64,000 bases of DNA from Ovis canadensis (lineage: Eukaryota; Chordata; Mammalia; Artiodactyla; Bovidae): positions 8,144,501 to 8,208,500 of the forward strand of contig NC_091247.1 of the NCBI RefSeq assembly GCF_042477335.2, written 5' to 3'. Below the pieces are notes generated by a model. That model saw only the letters and a list, made by a program, of their open reading frames with translations, did not search any database and was not told where the DNA came from. Each line of letters opens with the position of its first letter. The first letter of the stretch is position 1. Below are positions 54,450 through 64,000 of the stretch, one piece after another. The translations under genes were made by a program, and so were the position numbers.

Positions 54450-54930
54450 CTCTCACCTGGATTACCCAAAGCAGCCTCTTCACTGGCCTCCCTGCCTCCA
54501 GACCCTTTAAGGGATGGTATTTTGCAGTAAATCTAGCCAGGCTCTTCCCTGTTCCACCCCTTCAATGACTTTCCTTAACTCTTGAAATGAAGTTTAAGCT
54601 CCTGAACGTAACCTACAGACCTGAGCTGATGCTGGTTCCAACCCTGTACTCCGTTCCAGCCACACTGAACGTTTACTTCCTGGTCATTTATATCTCAATA
54701 AAACCAGGGGTCAGGGAGAGAAAGTTTACTTCCTTAAAAATGTCAGGCTCTTTCAGCCCTCCAAACCTTTATCTTCGCTGTTCCTTTTGCTCAGAACAAC
54801 TTTCTTGCTCATCCCTTACCCAGTTCCTACTCATCCTTCACATTCAGCTTGGGTGTCACTCCCTCCAGGGAGCCTTCTTTGATCACACCCTGTGTTTCCT
54901 CCCTCGAACTGTGCTATAATTGCACTTGTT
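54450..54930 (+). mobile_element. L2 LINE fragment
   Basis: GAAATGAAGTTTAAGCTCCT, CTGTTCCTTTTGCTCAGAAC, GGGTGTCACTCCCTCCAGGG and TCTTTGATCACACCCTGTG, the classic L2 3' region. Confidence 0.75.
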
Positions 54931-54967
54931 TTTAAATTTTATTTTTAAAATGAATTTTTATTGTGGT

Positions 54968-55262
54968 ATAGTCCATTCTGAAGGAGATCAGTCCTGGGTG
55001 TTCAGCTAAAGCTGAAAAACTCCAGTACTTTGGCCACCTCATGCAAAGAGTTGACTCATTAGAAAAGACTCTGATGCTGGGAAGGATTGGGGGCAGGAGG
55101 AAAAGGGGACAACAGAGGATGAGATGGCTGGATGGCATCACCGACTCGATGGACATGAGTTTGAGTGAACTCCGGGAGTTGGTGATGGACAGGGAGGCCT
55201 GGCGTGCTGTGATTCATGGGGTGGCAAAGAGTCGGACACGACTGAGCAACTGAACTGAACTG
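54968..55262 (+). mobile_element. BovB LINE 3' end inside the L1
   Basis: GTCCATTCTGAAGGAGATCA to GACTGAGCAACTGAACTGAACTG. Short, 5'-truncated, little diverged. Confidence 0.93.
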
Positions 55263-55364
55263 ATAGTTGATTTACAATGTTATGTTAGTTTCTGCTGTAC
55301 AACAAAATGGATCAGTTATACGTGTACATATAACCAGTCTTGAGATTCTTTCTCCAGGTAGGTC

Positions 55365-55586
55365 ATTACTGGTAGCTCAGTTGATAAAGAATCTGCCTGT
55401 AGTGCAGAAGACCTGGGTTCGATTCCTGGGTTGGGAAGATCCCGTGGAGAAGGAAATGGCAACCCACTCCAGTATTCTTGCCTGGAAAATCCTATGGACA
55501 GAGGAGCCTGTAACCCAATGGCTACAGTCCATTGGGTCGCAGGAGTCAGACATGATTTAGAGACTACACCACCACCACTCTTCTTT
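55365..55586 (+). mobile_element. Bov-tA SINE inside the L1, long target-site duplication
   Basis: CTGGTAGCTCAGTTGATAAA head to an ACCACCACCA tail. Flanked by a 27-bp imperfect direct repeat starting AGATTCTTTC (55,343 onward and 55,587-55,613). Confidence 0.92.
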
Positions 55587-55904
55587 AGATTCTTTCCCCA
55601 TGTAGGTCATTACAGAGTACTGGGTAGAGTTCCCTGTGTTATACAATAGGCTCTTCTTAGTAATCTATTTTATACATAGTAGTGTCTGTATGTCAGTCCT
55701 AATCTCCTAATTCATTCCTCCCCTCTTTTGAAAAAAAAAATTTTTTTTTTCAATTTTTCATTTGAAAGTTTCATATGAAAATTTCAGTTTTCATAGTTTG
55801 GGTCCTGCTAGAAATAGAGACACAGATGTAAAGAAGAAACTTATGGATCCTGAGGTGGGGAAGGAGGGTAAGATGAATTAGGAGGTTGGGATTGACGTAT
55901 ATAC

Positions 55905-56093
55905 AGTGTGCTCAGTCTTTGTGACCCCGTGGACTATAGCCCTCCAGGCTCCTCTCTCCATGGAATTTTCCAGGCAAGAATACTGGAGTGGGGTGCCATT
56001 TCCTCCTCCAAGGGAATCTTCCCAACCCAGGGGTCAAGCCCACATCTCTTGCATTGGCAGGCGAATTCTTTACTACTGAGGCACCTAGGAAGC
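55905..56093 (-). mobile_element. Bov-tA SINE
   Basis: GTGCTCAGTCTTTGTGACCC to GAGGCACCTAGGAAGCCC. Confidence 0.92.
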
Positions 56094-56108
56094 CCATATA
56101 TATACTCT

Positions 56109-56382
56109 GCTACTGCTGCTAAGTCGCTTCAGTCGTGTCCGACTCTGTGCAACCCCATAGACGGCAGCCCACCAGGCTCCCCCATCCCTGGGATTCTCCA
56201 GGCAAGAGCACTGGAGTGGGTTGCCATTTCCTTCTCCAATGCATGAAAGTGAAAAGTGAAAGTGAAGATCCTCAGTCATGTCCGACTCTTAGTGACCCCA
56301 TGGACTGCAGCCCACCAGGCTTCCCTGTCCATGGGACTTTCCAGGCAAGGGTACGGGAGTGGGGTGCCATTGCCTTCTCCAG
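56109..56382 (-). mobile_element. Bov-A2 dimeric SINE with target-site duplication
   Basis: Two Bov-A units joined by the linker CATGAAAGTGAAAAGTGAAAG. Flanked by perfect TATATACTCT (56,099-56,108 and 56,383-56,392). Confidence 0.95.
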
Positions 56383-56414
56383 TATATACTCTACTATGTA
56401 TGAAATAGACAACT

Positions 56415-56546
56415 GGAACTTTCCTGGTGGTCCAGTAGCTAAGACTCTGCGTTCCCAATGCAGGGGGCCTGGGTTAGTTTCCTGGTTAGGGAACTAGATC
56501 CCAGATGCCAAAACTAGGACCCGTTGTGGCCAAATAAATAAATAAA
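56415..56546 (+). mobile_element. CHR-type SINE with target-site duplication
   Basis: ACTTTCCTGGTGGTCCAGTA head and AAATAAATAAATAAA tail, flanked by AATAGACAACT at 56,404-56,414 and 56,547-56,557. Confidence 0.95.
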
Positions 56547-56566
56547 AATAGACAACTAAGGAGAAA

Positions 56567-56742
56567 CTACGGTATAGTTCAGGGACCTCTATTCAATGCT
56601 CTGTGGTGACCTACACGGGAAGGAAATCTAAAGGGGAGATACATATATATGTGTGTGTGTGATTCACTTTGCTGAATAGCAGAAACTAACAACATTGTAA
56701 AGCAACTGTACCCCAGTAAAAATTAACAAAATAAATAAAGGT
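56567..56742 (+). mobile_element. L1 LINE 3' end
   Basis: GGTATAGTTCAGGGACCTCT, ATGCTCTGTGGTGACCTACA, GATTCACTTTGCTGAATAGC and AACATTGTAAAGCAACTGTA. The same L1 3' family as 53,185-53,310. Confidence 0.8.
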
Positions 56743-56773
56743 TTGGGTCCAGCTATAGAAGAGTTTCTCAATC

Positions 56774-56983
56774 TCAACACAATTGTCATTTTGGACTGGA
56801 TCTTTCTGTGTTGTGGAGGGCTGTCCCATGCCCTGTAAGATGTTTAGTAGCATCTTCATCTCTGAACACTGGATACCAGCAGCATATCCGCCTCCAGTTG
56901 TGACAATCAGAAATGTATCCAGATATCACCAGTGCCCCTGGGGCAGGAGGTGTTCTTAAAACGTCTGGCTAAGGACCACTGTC
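56774..56983 (-). mobile_element. MER20 hAT-Charlie DNA transposon
   Basis: GAGTTTCTCAATCTCAACAC, GGGCTGTCCCATGCCCTGTA, CAGTTGTGACAATCAGAAAT, CCCCTGGGGCAGG: MER20 in reverse. Confidence 0.85.
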
Positions 56984-56986
56984 CTG

Positions 56987-57597
56987 GAAATTCCCTGGTG
57001 GTTCAGTGATCATGTTAGGGGAAGCACACTGACTGAAACCACCGAACCTGACCCCGCACCATAGTAACCACTGGTGTGAGTTATTTTATGACATGAGGTC
57101 CTAGTAAGGAACATGGAACTAATAAGCCACCACCAACCTGAAGAATTCAGGAAAGGTCAAAAGGAGACACCACATGTCCGACCACCTCCCAGAATCCTTC
57201 TCGCTGGCATCCATCTTGGCTGAGCAATGTGTGCACCCCTAGGAAGGACTCCGAGTCAGAATGATGGGCCAAAGACAACCCAGAAACTAATCCCATCACC
57301 ACGAAACCCCAGACTGTAAGCCACGTGGCAGAGCAGTTCTCCTGGGTCCCCTACCCTGCTGCTCTCCGCCCAGGCGCTCTCCCAACAGTCTCCTGCTTTG
57401 TCAGCATGCGTGTCTCCTCAGATAATTCATTTTCGAGTGTTAGACAAGAGCCCCCTCTTGGGCCCTCAAGGGGTTCCCCTTTCTGCAACAGTCAGGACTT
57501 GACACTTTCACTGCTGTGGCCCGAGTTCACTCCCTGTTCTGGGAACTAAGATCCCGCAAGCTACTGGGCGTGGTCAAAGAATAAAAATAAAGAACAA
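56987..57597 (+). mobile_element. CHR-type SINE split by a solo LTR
   Basis: Head AAATTCCCTGGTGGTTCAGT (to 57,012) and remainder from 57,491 (AGGACTTGACACTTTCACTG, GAACTAAGATCCCGCAAGC, GGGCGTGGTCAAAG) surround an LTR. Confidence 0.85.
57013..57490 (+). mobile_element. Solo LTR of a bovid endogenous retrovirus (BTLTR1-like)
   Basis: A 478-bp solitary LTR with TG...CA ends (TGTTAGGGG start, CTGCAACA end), lying in a CHR SINE. I recognise it as BTLTR1-like from memory. No internal retroviral sequence is attached, as expected after LTR-LTR recombination. It must be younger than the ruminant/cetartiodactyl SINE it interrupts. Confidence 0.75.
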
Positions 57598-58962
57598 CGG
57601 ACCTCCAGCAATGCCATCTGTCTTACACTTCCTTATCCAGAGCATAGCACAATGCCTGGAGGTCTATTTAATCCACTTTTCATTGCGGTCTTGGTTGCCT
57701 GACCGTCAACAGCATTCCTGTCAGATGTTTGGCGTTTCCCCCATCAGTAGATGAAAGCATTAACGCCAGGACTCTCCTGGTGGCACATCGTTTGTAAGTG
57801 GCGGAGCTGGAGTCCATCTCAGGCGTGTCTGGCTACACAGTCTCCTCCTTATGAGTCAGCCTCCCATGAGAGGCTGAGCATGAGTCACCTTCTGGACCTG
57901 TGGCCTGGACCCTGGACCTGTGACAGATGTGTCAGGAATCCCACCTGGAGTGGCCCTGCCCCACCTGAGTGCTGTGACCTCAGGGCAGGTCACACTCCCC
58001 ACTGGGCTGCAGGGTTTCCCCTGCTATGCCACCCCTCTTGCTGAGAGCTGATGAAAGATACGTAGAGTAGGTGAGTGATGGGAGGGCTGTCTGGGCGAGG
58101 GGGCTCTGCACAGGACCTGGCCTGTAAAAGGTAAGGGGTATGAAGAGAGGAGGGGGCCCACCTGAGACCCCCACCCCTACCCCCTGACAGCACATTCTCC
58201 AAGGATTCTGCTGATGCTGAGGTCTACAACCACTCAGCTAAGAAGCCCTTGGGTCAGATAACAAGTTCCTGCCTGCATCTGCAGGAGGTCAGATAGAGGT
58301 TTAACTGTAGGCTTCAGGCAATCCTGACAGGCAGGAATGTGGGCCCACCTGCCCAATAGTCCTTTTTTTCACAAAAGCAGCCAGAAATCTGGGGCTTTTA
58401 TGAAAAATTTCCTAGTTGAAATATTTCGAGTACTAAATATTTGTAAACTCTGTGCAAGGCAAACCAAACGCACCCATTGCCTACAGTCATGGAAGTCAGC
58501 TTGCAAGTTGTATGTCACCCTCTGGGGGCCAGTCTGTACCCCTCAGGAGGAGCCAGAGGAAGGCAGAGGTTGGTAGGTAGGAGACCTGGGCCCCAGATCC
58601 CTCATTCTCTTGTGCCTCAGTCTCGACATCCATATGATGGGTGTTGGCCAGCCTAACTGGAATGGTTCCTAGGAAGGGGCCCCTCCTGGACACCCTTCCT
58701 TTGCCCAGGCTGGGCCTGACTCACTGGGAGGATCTGGGCTGGGCTCTTCGTTTGGCTTCAAGATGAGTCAGTCTGGACATATGTGGTAAATGGTACTCAC
58801 ATGCCCCCTGCCTGTTAGGAACCTAGCACAAACAGGGACTGGCCACCTAAGCGGACACCCACTGGGGCTGAGGCTGGCAACGCCATGGTTTCCAGGCAAC
58901 CCTCCAACACAGTCCTGTCCAGGTGGGAAGTTGGGCCAAAAGCCCTCCATGATCTCCTCTGG
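57598..58962. other. Unique intergenic DNA beyond NAIF1
   Basis: No gene or clear repeat recognised; MIR-like traces near 58,600 are too weak to call. Confidence 0.45.
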
Positions 58963-59203
58963 ATGGTTATTTATTTACTTGGCTGCGTTGGGCCACAGTT
59001 GCAGCACGCAGCATCTTTGGTTGCGGGGCATCGACTGTCTAGTTGTGGCATGTGGGCTATCTAGTTGTGGGCTATCAGTAGTTCCTGCATGCAGACTTAG
59101 TTGCTCCATGACACGTGAGGTCTTAGTTCCCCAACCAGGGATCGAACTCACATCCCCTGTATAGCAGGGCGGATTCTTAACCCCTGGATCACCAGGGAAG
59201 TCC
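58963..59203 (-). mobile_element. Long CHR-type SINE
   Basis: TATTTATTTACTTGGCTGCG tail side, then TTGTGGCATGTGGGCTATC, CCAGGGATCGAACTC, GATCACCAGGGAAGTCCC. The extended variant, reversed. Confidence 0.92.
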
Positions 59204-59601
59204 CACCTCTGGCTGTTTTCAGGGTCTGCTCAGCACCCAGGGCTCCTCCTGGCTGTGGCACTCTGGTTTTCCTTTGAGGAACCATTCCTCCTCCACTCTC
59301 AGTCCTTGCAGTTTGAGGCAGAGATCCCAATTCTGGCTGTAGTGGGAAGGATGTGGCCCAGGGCTGGTCCATGAGAGGTGCAACATTCCTCTCTCCGCAG
59401 TGACTGGTTAAGTGGGAGCACGTGACTCAACTGGACCAATGAGAGTCTGCCCTAGGACTTTTGCTCTTGCCATTGATATGTCTAAGCTGGAGGGATGAAA
59501 ACTTACCTGAGGCTCTGAGAAGGTCACCTAAGTCTTCCTAATAATGAAACCAATGCAGGAAAGTCTAAGCAGAGGGTGGAGAAAGATTTCAGCCATGGTC
59601 T

Positions 59602-59810
59602 GGGCTCCCCTGGTGGCTCAGACAGTAAAGAATCTACCTGCAGTGGAAGAGACTTGGGTTCGATCCCTGGGTTGGGAAGATCCCCTGGAGAAGGGAATGG
59701 CTACCCGCTCCAGTTTTCTTTCCTGGAGAATCCCTGGACAGAGGAGCCCGGCAGGCTACAATGCGTGGGGTCCCAAAGAGTTGGACACGACTGGGTGACT
59801 AACACTTTGA
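59602..59810 (+). mobile_element. Bov-tA SINE
   Basis: GGGCTCCCCTGGTGGCTCAG to GTTGGACACGACTGGGTGAC. Confidence 0.95.
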
Positions 59811-59831
59811 GTACTTGAATCCAGCAATTTC

Positions 59832-59982
59832 CTTCTTTTGAATGGTTTTTTAAAAACTATTTATTTATTCATTTGGCTGCATCGGGTCTTAGTTGCGGTA
59901 GGTGGGCTGAGCAGGGATTGAATGAACTGCATCCCCTGCTTTACAGAGCAGATTCTTAACTTCTGAACCAACAGGGAAGTTA
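59832..59982 (-). mobile_element. CHR-type SINE with target-site duplication
   Basis: Reversed copy with TATTTATTTATTCATTTGGC and CCAACAGGGAAG. Flanked by AATCCAGCAATTTC (59,818-59,831 and 59,983-59,996). Confidence 0.94.
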
Positions 59983-60055
59983 AATCCAGCAATTTCTGAA
60001 GCTAGATCCACCCTCCTGGATGCACCAGCGGCAACATCTGCAAACCTGCAGTTCT

Positions 60056-60232
60056 TTTTTTTTTTTTTTTAAATTTTTATTTATTTATTTATTTAGCTTC
60101 TTCTCGGTTATGGCACACAGGATCTTCAGTCTTCACTGTGGCATGTGGGATCTAGTTCCCTGACCAGGAATTGAACCCGGGCCCCTGCACTGGGAGCTCA
60201 GAGTCTTAGCCACTGGACCACCAGGGAAATCC
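60056..60232 (-). mobile_element. CHR-type SINE with perfect 15-bp target-site duplication
   Basis: T-rich tail complement, TATTTAGCTTCTTCTCGG, CAGGAATTGAACCC, GACCACCAGGGAAATCC. Flanked by CAAACCTGCAGTTCT (60,041-60,055 and 60,233-60,247). Confidence 0.96.
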
Positions 60233-60283
60233 CAAACCTGCAGTTCTGTGTCTGTCATTTTAAGCAGGTGCTTGCCATCAGTG

Positions 60284-60497
60284 TGACTTTCCCGGTGGCT
60301 CAGTTGGTAAAGAATCTGCCTGCAAGGTGGGAGACCCAGGTTCAATCCCTGGGTCGGGAAGGTCCCCTGGAGAAGGGACTGGCAACCCACTCAAAGTATT
60401 CTTGCCTGGAGAATCCCATGGACAGAGAAGCCTGGTGGGCTACAGTCCATGGGGTCACAGAGTCAGACACGACTGAGCGACTAATACTTCCACTTTC
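60284..60497 (+). mobile_element. Bov-tA SINE
   Basis: GACTTTCCCGGTGGCTCAGT to CAGACACGACTGAGCGACTA. Confidence 0.95.
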
Positions 60498-60511
60498 ACT
60501 TTTCCATTAGC

Positions 60512-60912
60512 TGCTGCTGCTGCTAAGTCGCTTCAGTCGTGTCCGACTCTGTGCGACCCCAGAGACGGCAGCCCACCAGGCTCCCCCGTCCCTGGGATTC
60601 TCCAGGTAAGAACACTGAAGTGGATTGCCATTTCCTTCTCCAGTGCATGAAAGAGAAAAGCGAAAGTGAAGTCGCTCAGTCATGTCCGACTCTGTGCGAC
60701 CCCATAGACGGGGCCCACTGTCTCTGGGATTCTCCAGGCAAGAACACTGGAGTGGGTTGCCATTTCCTTCTCCAATGCATGAAAGTGAAAAGCGAAAGTG
60801 AAGTTGCTCAGTCGGGCCCGACACAACGACCCCATGGACTGCAGCCCACCAGGCTCCTCCGTCCATGGGATTTTCCAGGCAAGAGTACTGGAGTGGGGTG
60901 CCATCGCTTTCT
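60512..60912 (-). mobile_element. Trimeric Bov-A SINE
   Basis: Three Bov-A units in tandem, separated by two linkers (GCATGAAAGAGAAAAGCGAAAG and GCATGAAAGTGAAAAGCGAAAG type). The usual Bov-A2 has two. Flanked by CCATTAGC at 60,504-60,511 and 60,913-60,920. Confidence 0.93.
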
Positions 60913-60920
60913 CCATTAGC

Positions 60921-61413
60921 AGCTGGAAGAGTCCAAATACTGTTTCCAACCAACCCTAAGGGTCTACAGTTCAGATTCCACGTCAAAATATCTTCAGTGT
61001 GCTGGCCTAGACTAGCTGTTTCTCATGCTGTACTCTGAGAAGATTTAGCTTTAGCGGTTAATGTACATTTTTGAGCCCTGCCTCAGAGCAACTGAAACAG
61101 ATACTGGCGATGTTGGGTTGTGGGTGTGGGTTTTCTATAAGCTCCCACGTGATTCTGACTAAACCTCAAGGCAGAGAACACTGGTGGCCTCTGCCCCTCG
61201 CCACTTCCCACCCTCCTCCCTGTACGTTTCAACCACGTGAGTCTGCCCATCTGGCCACAGCTGATTGGCCAGGAGGGGAAACCTGGTCCAAACTGAGTCA
61301 TTGGTTCTCTTTCCCTGAAATATGGAATTGGGATCCAGGGACCTGCTCTGTCTTTGTGGCTGTGTGAACCTTCTTCCACCTCACACTCCAGGAAGTAGGA
61401 AAGTTTGTTCAGA
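60921..61413. other. Unique intergenic DNA
   Basis: Nothing recognised between the Bov-A trimer and a CHR SINE. Confidence 0.45.
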
Positions 61414-61540
61414 GACTTCCCTGGCTGGCCAGGGGTTAGGGCTCCAAGCTTCCGTTGCAGGGGCCATGGGTTTAATTCCTGGGCAGGGAAGTAAGATCCA
61501 GCATGCTGCATGGTATAGCCATAAAAATTGAAGGAAAAAC
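61414..61540 (+). mobile_element. CHR-type SINE
   Basis: GACTTCCCTGGCTGGCCAGG head, TTTAATTCCTGGGCAGG box B, CATGGTATAGCCATAAAAATTG tail. Confidence 0.88.
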
Positions 61541-61789
61541 AAACAAGCAAATGAAAAAAGATAGCTCAAAAGAGGAAGGAGGGAACACGGGAGAGGAGGC
61601 AGGGCTGAGAGAGTCCAGTGGAAATGACCACATTTCCGTAAGTTTCCCAGCCTGACAACCCAGCGCAGTTCCCCTTCCCCGCTACCTATAGAACCCTGTA
61701 GTTTCACAGCCCCTCCACTTTCTGACATGACTAACTTGGGTGATTTCTGCTGCTTGTAACCAGGAGGCCTTTATCTAAGATGTCATTTA

Positions 61790-61850
61790 TTTCTCAAGGT
61801 CTCAGTCTCCTTATCTGTAAAATGGCCAGTGCAGCGATTCGTGACGCCCT
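61790..61850 (+). mobile_element. MIR SINE fragment
   Basis: TCAGTCTCCTTATCTGTAAA followed by ATGGCCAGTGCAG: a short piece of the MIR core. Confidence 0.6.
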
Positions 61851-61957
61851 CCCCAGTATGCCACAAGTCCTCAGATAGGAGCCCCTGCTTAAACCACTCC
61901 TATCAGGAGAGGTCTTGGTGACATGGGGTATCGGGGGCTGAAGGATTTTACTGCAAC

Positions 61958-62400
61958 AGTGCTTCTCAAAGTCTGATGGGCATCGAAATTGCCTGTGCTG
62001 TGCTTAGTTGATCAGTTGTGTCCAACTCTTTGCAACCCCATGGACTGGCTCCTCTGTCTTTGGGGATCCTCCAGGCAAGAATACTGGAGTTGGTTGCCAC
62101 GCTCTCCTCCAAAAGAACTTCCCAACCCAGGGATCAAACCCAGGTCTTCCACATTCCAGGTGCATTCTTTACCATCTGAGCCACCAGGGAAGCCCAAGAA
62201 TATTGGAGTGGGTAGCCTATCCTTTCTCCAGGGAAACTTCCAGACCCAGAAATCGAACCACGGTCTCCTGTGTTGCAGGCAGATTCTTTACCAGCTGAGG
62301 TACCCAGGAAGCCCTGAAATTGCCTGAGATCTGTTTAAAATGCAGGTTCCTGGACCCTACACGGTAAAGCTATGATCATTAGGTGGGTGTCGGGGGGCCC
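61958..62400 (+). mobile_element. MER5A hAT-Charlie split by a composite Bov-tA
   Basis: ACAGTGCTTCTCAAAGTCTG on the left and GAGATCTGTTTAAAATGCAG on the right are the two halves of a MER5A; a ruminant SINE separates them. Confidence 0.8.
61996..62315 (-). mobile_element. Composite Bov-tA (full unit plus second partial unit)
   Basis: A full Bov-tA (to 62,195) is followed without gap by a second partial unit (AAGAATATTGGAGTGGGTAG to GTACCCAGGAAGCCC). The whole is flanked by a single perfect repeat GAAATTGCCTG (61,985-61,995; 62,316-62,326). Confidence 0.94.
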
Positions 62401-62809
62401 AATTGTCTATATAGCTACCTGTATTACAGCTTTATTGATGTATAGTCAACTATAATATCTCCATATATTTAACAATTTGATGAGTACGCATGTATATCTG
62501 TGAAACCATCACCACAATTAAGATGCGGAAGATTGTCTTGAAAATCTCCACTTAGTTTCTTGGTGCCTCTTTATAATCATCCCTCCCTCCCTCTCCCCAG
62601 GCAATCACAGGTCTCTTTTTTCTCACTATAGATGAGTTTGCATTTTCCAGAATTTAATCGGAATGAAATCATACAGCGTGTATGCTTCCTTGGTCTGGCT
62701 TTTTTTTTTTTTCACTCAGCCCAATTATTTTGAGACGCCCATGTTGATGTGTTTATCAATGGGTTCACTTTTTATTGCTAAGTAGGATACATTCTAATTT
62801 GTTTATCTA

Positions 62810-62934
62810 TTTGTTCTTTTTCGGCCATGCCGTGCAGCATGCAGGATCTTAGTTTCCCGATCAGGGATCGAGTCTGAGCCCGCTACACTGGAAGTGCAGA
62901 ATCTTAACCACTGGACCACCAGGGAAGTCCCTGT
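62810..62934 (-). mobile_element. CHR-type SINE inside the L1
   Basis: TTTTTCGGCCATGCCGTGCA, GATCAGGGATCGAGTC, GACCACCAGGGAAGTCCC. Flanks TGTTTATCTATTTG / TGTTTATTTAATC look like an imperfect target duplication. Confidence 0.92.
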
Positions 62935-63049
62935 TTATTTAATCATAGGATGATGGATACTTCTGTTGTTTCAATATCCAGCTTTGACAGGTCTAGCTGC
63001 TGTGAACCTTGTGTTGTCCTGGTGTCCCAGTCTTGGTGGTTATCAAAGT

Positions 63050-63381
63050 TTGTGCTGTGCTTTGTCGCTCAGTCATGTCTGACTCTTTGCGACCTTGTGG
63101 ACTGTAGCCCGCCAGGCACCTCTGTCCTTGGGGATTCTCCAGGCAATAATATTGGAGTGGATTGCAATGCCCTGCTCCAGGGGATCTTCCCAAACCAGGG
63201 ATCGAACTCAGGTCTCCCTCACTGAGGGTGGATTCCTTACCATCTGAGCTACAGGGGAAGCCCAAGAATACTGGAATGGGTTGCCTATCCCTTCTCCAGG
63301 GGATCTTCCTGACCCAGGAATTGAACCAGGGTCTCCTGCATTACAGGAGGATTCTTTACCAGCTGAGCTACCAGGGAAGCT
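63050..63381 (-). mobile_element. Second composite Bov-tA (full plus partial unit)
   Basis: Same architecture as 61,996-62,315: a full unit ending CTACAGGGGAAGCCC, then AAGAATACTGGAATGGGTTG to GAGCTACCAGGGAAGC. Confidence 0.93.
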
Positions 63382-63749
63382 TACATTCAATAAATACCTA
63401 GGAGTGGATGACTGGATTATACGGCTGGTGTATGCTCAACATTTTAAGAACCTGCCAAACTGTTTTTCAAAGTGATTGTACCATTTTACATGACCACCAA
63501 CGGTGCATGAGATCTCTGGTGGCTCCACAGTCTTGTCAATATTTGGTGGGGTTTTCATTGTAACCATTCTAATAGGTGGGAAGTAGGACCTCACTGTGGT
63601 TTTAATTTGCATTTCCCTAAGACTAATGGTGTGGTTATTTGTCATCTGTAGATTTTCTTTGATGAGGTGTCTATTCTATTTAAATTGTCTTCTCATCAAT
63701 AAATGCTACATATATCTAAATACAAGTCCTTTGTCAGCTATATTTTTAA

Positions 63750-64000
63750 AGAATAAATTTATTCACTTATTTTTGGCTGTGCTGGGTCTTTGTTGCTGTG
63801 TGGTTTTATCTCTGGCTGTGGCAAGCATGGGCTTCTCATTGCAGTGGCTTCTCTTCTTGCAGAGCACAGTTCTCTAGGGTGCACAGGCTTCAGTAGTTGT
63901 GGTTCCCAGACCCTGGAGCACAGGCTCAATAGCTGTGGTACATGGGTTTAGTTGCTCTGAGGCATGTAGGATCTTCCTGGACCAGGGATCAAACCTGTGT
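63750..64000 (-). mobile_element. Long CHR-type SINE, cut by the window end
   Basis: TATTCACTTATTTTTGGCTG, GTGGCAAGCATGGGCTTCTC, GAGCACAGGCTCAATAGCTG, GACCAGGGATCAAACC. The head lies beyond the window. Confidence 0.92.

Larger units (their letters stand above)
54940..55735 (-). mobile_element. L1 LINE 3' end split by BovB and Bov-tA
   Basis: Reversed L1 3' terminus: TTTTTATTGTGGTATA (before 54,968), TTGATTTACAATGTTATGTT (from 55,264), GTAGAGTTCCCTGTGTTATAC (to 55,735). Two younger ruminant elements sit inside. Confidence 0.75.
62418..63745 (-). mobile_element. Old L1 LINE 3' region, with insertions
   Basis: Reversed L1 sequence: TACAGCTTTATTGATGTATAG, AACCATCACCACAATTAAG, then AATACCTAGGAGTGGATGAC, CTGCCAAACTGTTTTTCAAAG and GTACCATTTTACATGACCACC. 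A CHR SINE and a composite Bov-tA lie within it. Confidence 0.8.

Overview
The window is ruminant nuclear DNA, almost certainly from a bovid and cattle-like. It carries many copies of BovB (an RTE-clade LINE), Bov-tA and Bov-A2 SINEs, CHR-type tRNA-Glu SINEs and a bovine-type solo LTR, on top of old MIR, L2, L1, MER5A, MER20 and MaLR debris. The two host genes match human SLC25A25 and NAIF1 exon by exon. Species cannot be fixed further by eye.

Layout: 1-10.25 kb is intergenic DNA downstream of SLC25A25, with BovB (one copy apparently 5'-inverted), Bov-tA, CHR, MIR and MaLR fragments. SLC25A25 runs on the minus strand from about 10.25 kb (poly(A) signal) to about 43.6 kb (distal first exon). 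Its nine constant coding exons lie between 12.1 and 18.1 kb in a stretch nearly free of young repeats. Three alternative first coding exons, at 20.4, 27.2 and 43.4 kb, each splice in frame to the same acceptor at 18,060 and give predicted proteins of 469, 489 and 501 residues. A 36-bp cassette exon at 17,058-17,093 can add 12 residues next to the fourth EF-hand. The 28-43 kb part of the long intron holds an old L1 with later SINE insertions, plus BovB, CHR and MIR.

A GC-rich region at about 43.0-44.8 kb with CCAAT boxes in both orientations separates SLC25A25 from NAIF1, which runs on the plus strand (ATG 44,794; two coding exons; 327 residues; likely 3' end near 49.67 kb). The start codons are about 1.2 kb apart, so this looks like a shared divergent promoter. 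From 49.7 kb to the end no gene is seen; the DNA is a dense, often nested patchwork of repeats.

Functionally, SLC25A25 (SCaMC-2) is a calcium-regulated mitochondrial ATP-Mg/phosphate carrier, and NAIF1 is a nuclear Myb/SANT-like protein domesticated from a Harbinger DNA transposon. They share a promoter region but no known pathway. I found no new gene system. The most useful observations are the transcript architecture of SLC25A25 (three starts, a cassette microexon, a perfect CRE at the proximal start), a mariner-type hairpin resembling ruminant miR-2284/2285 precursors, a composite 1.5-unit Bov-tA that moved as one piece, a trimeric Bov-A element, and several clean nested insertions with target-site duplications.
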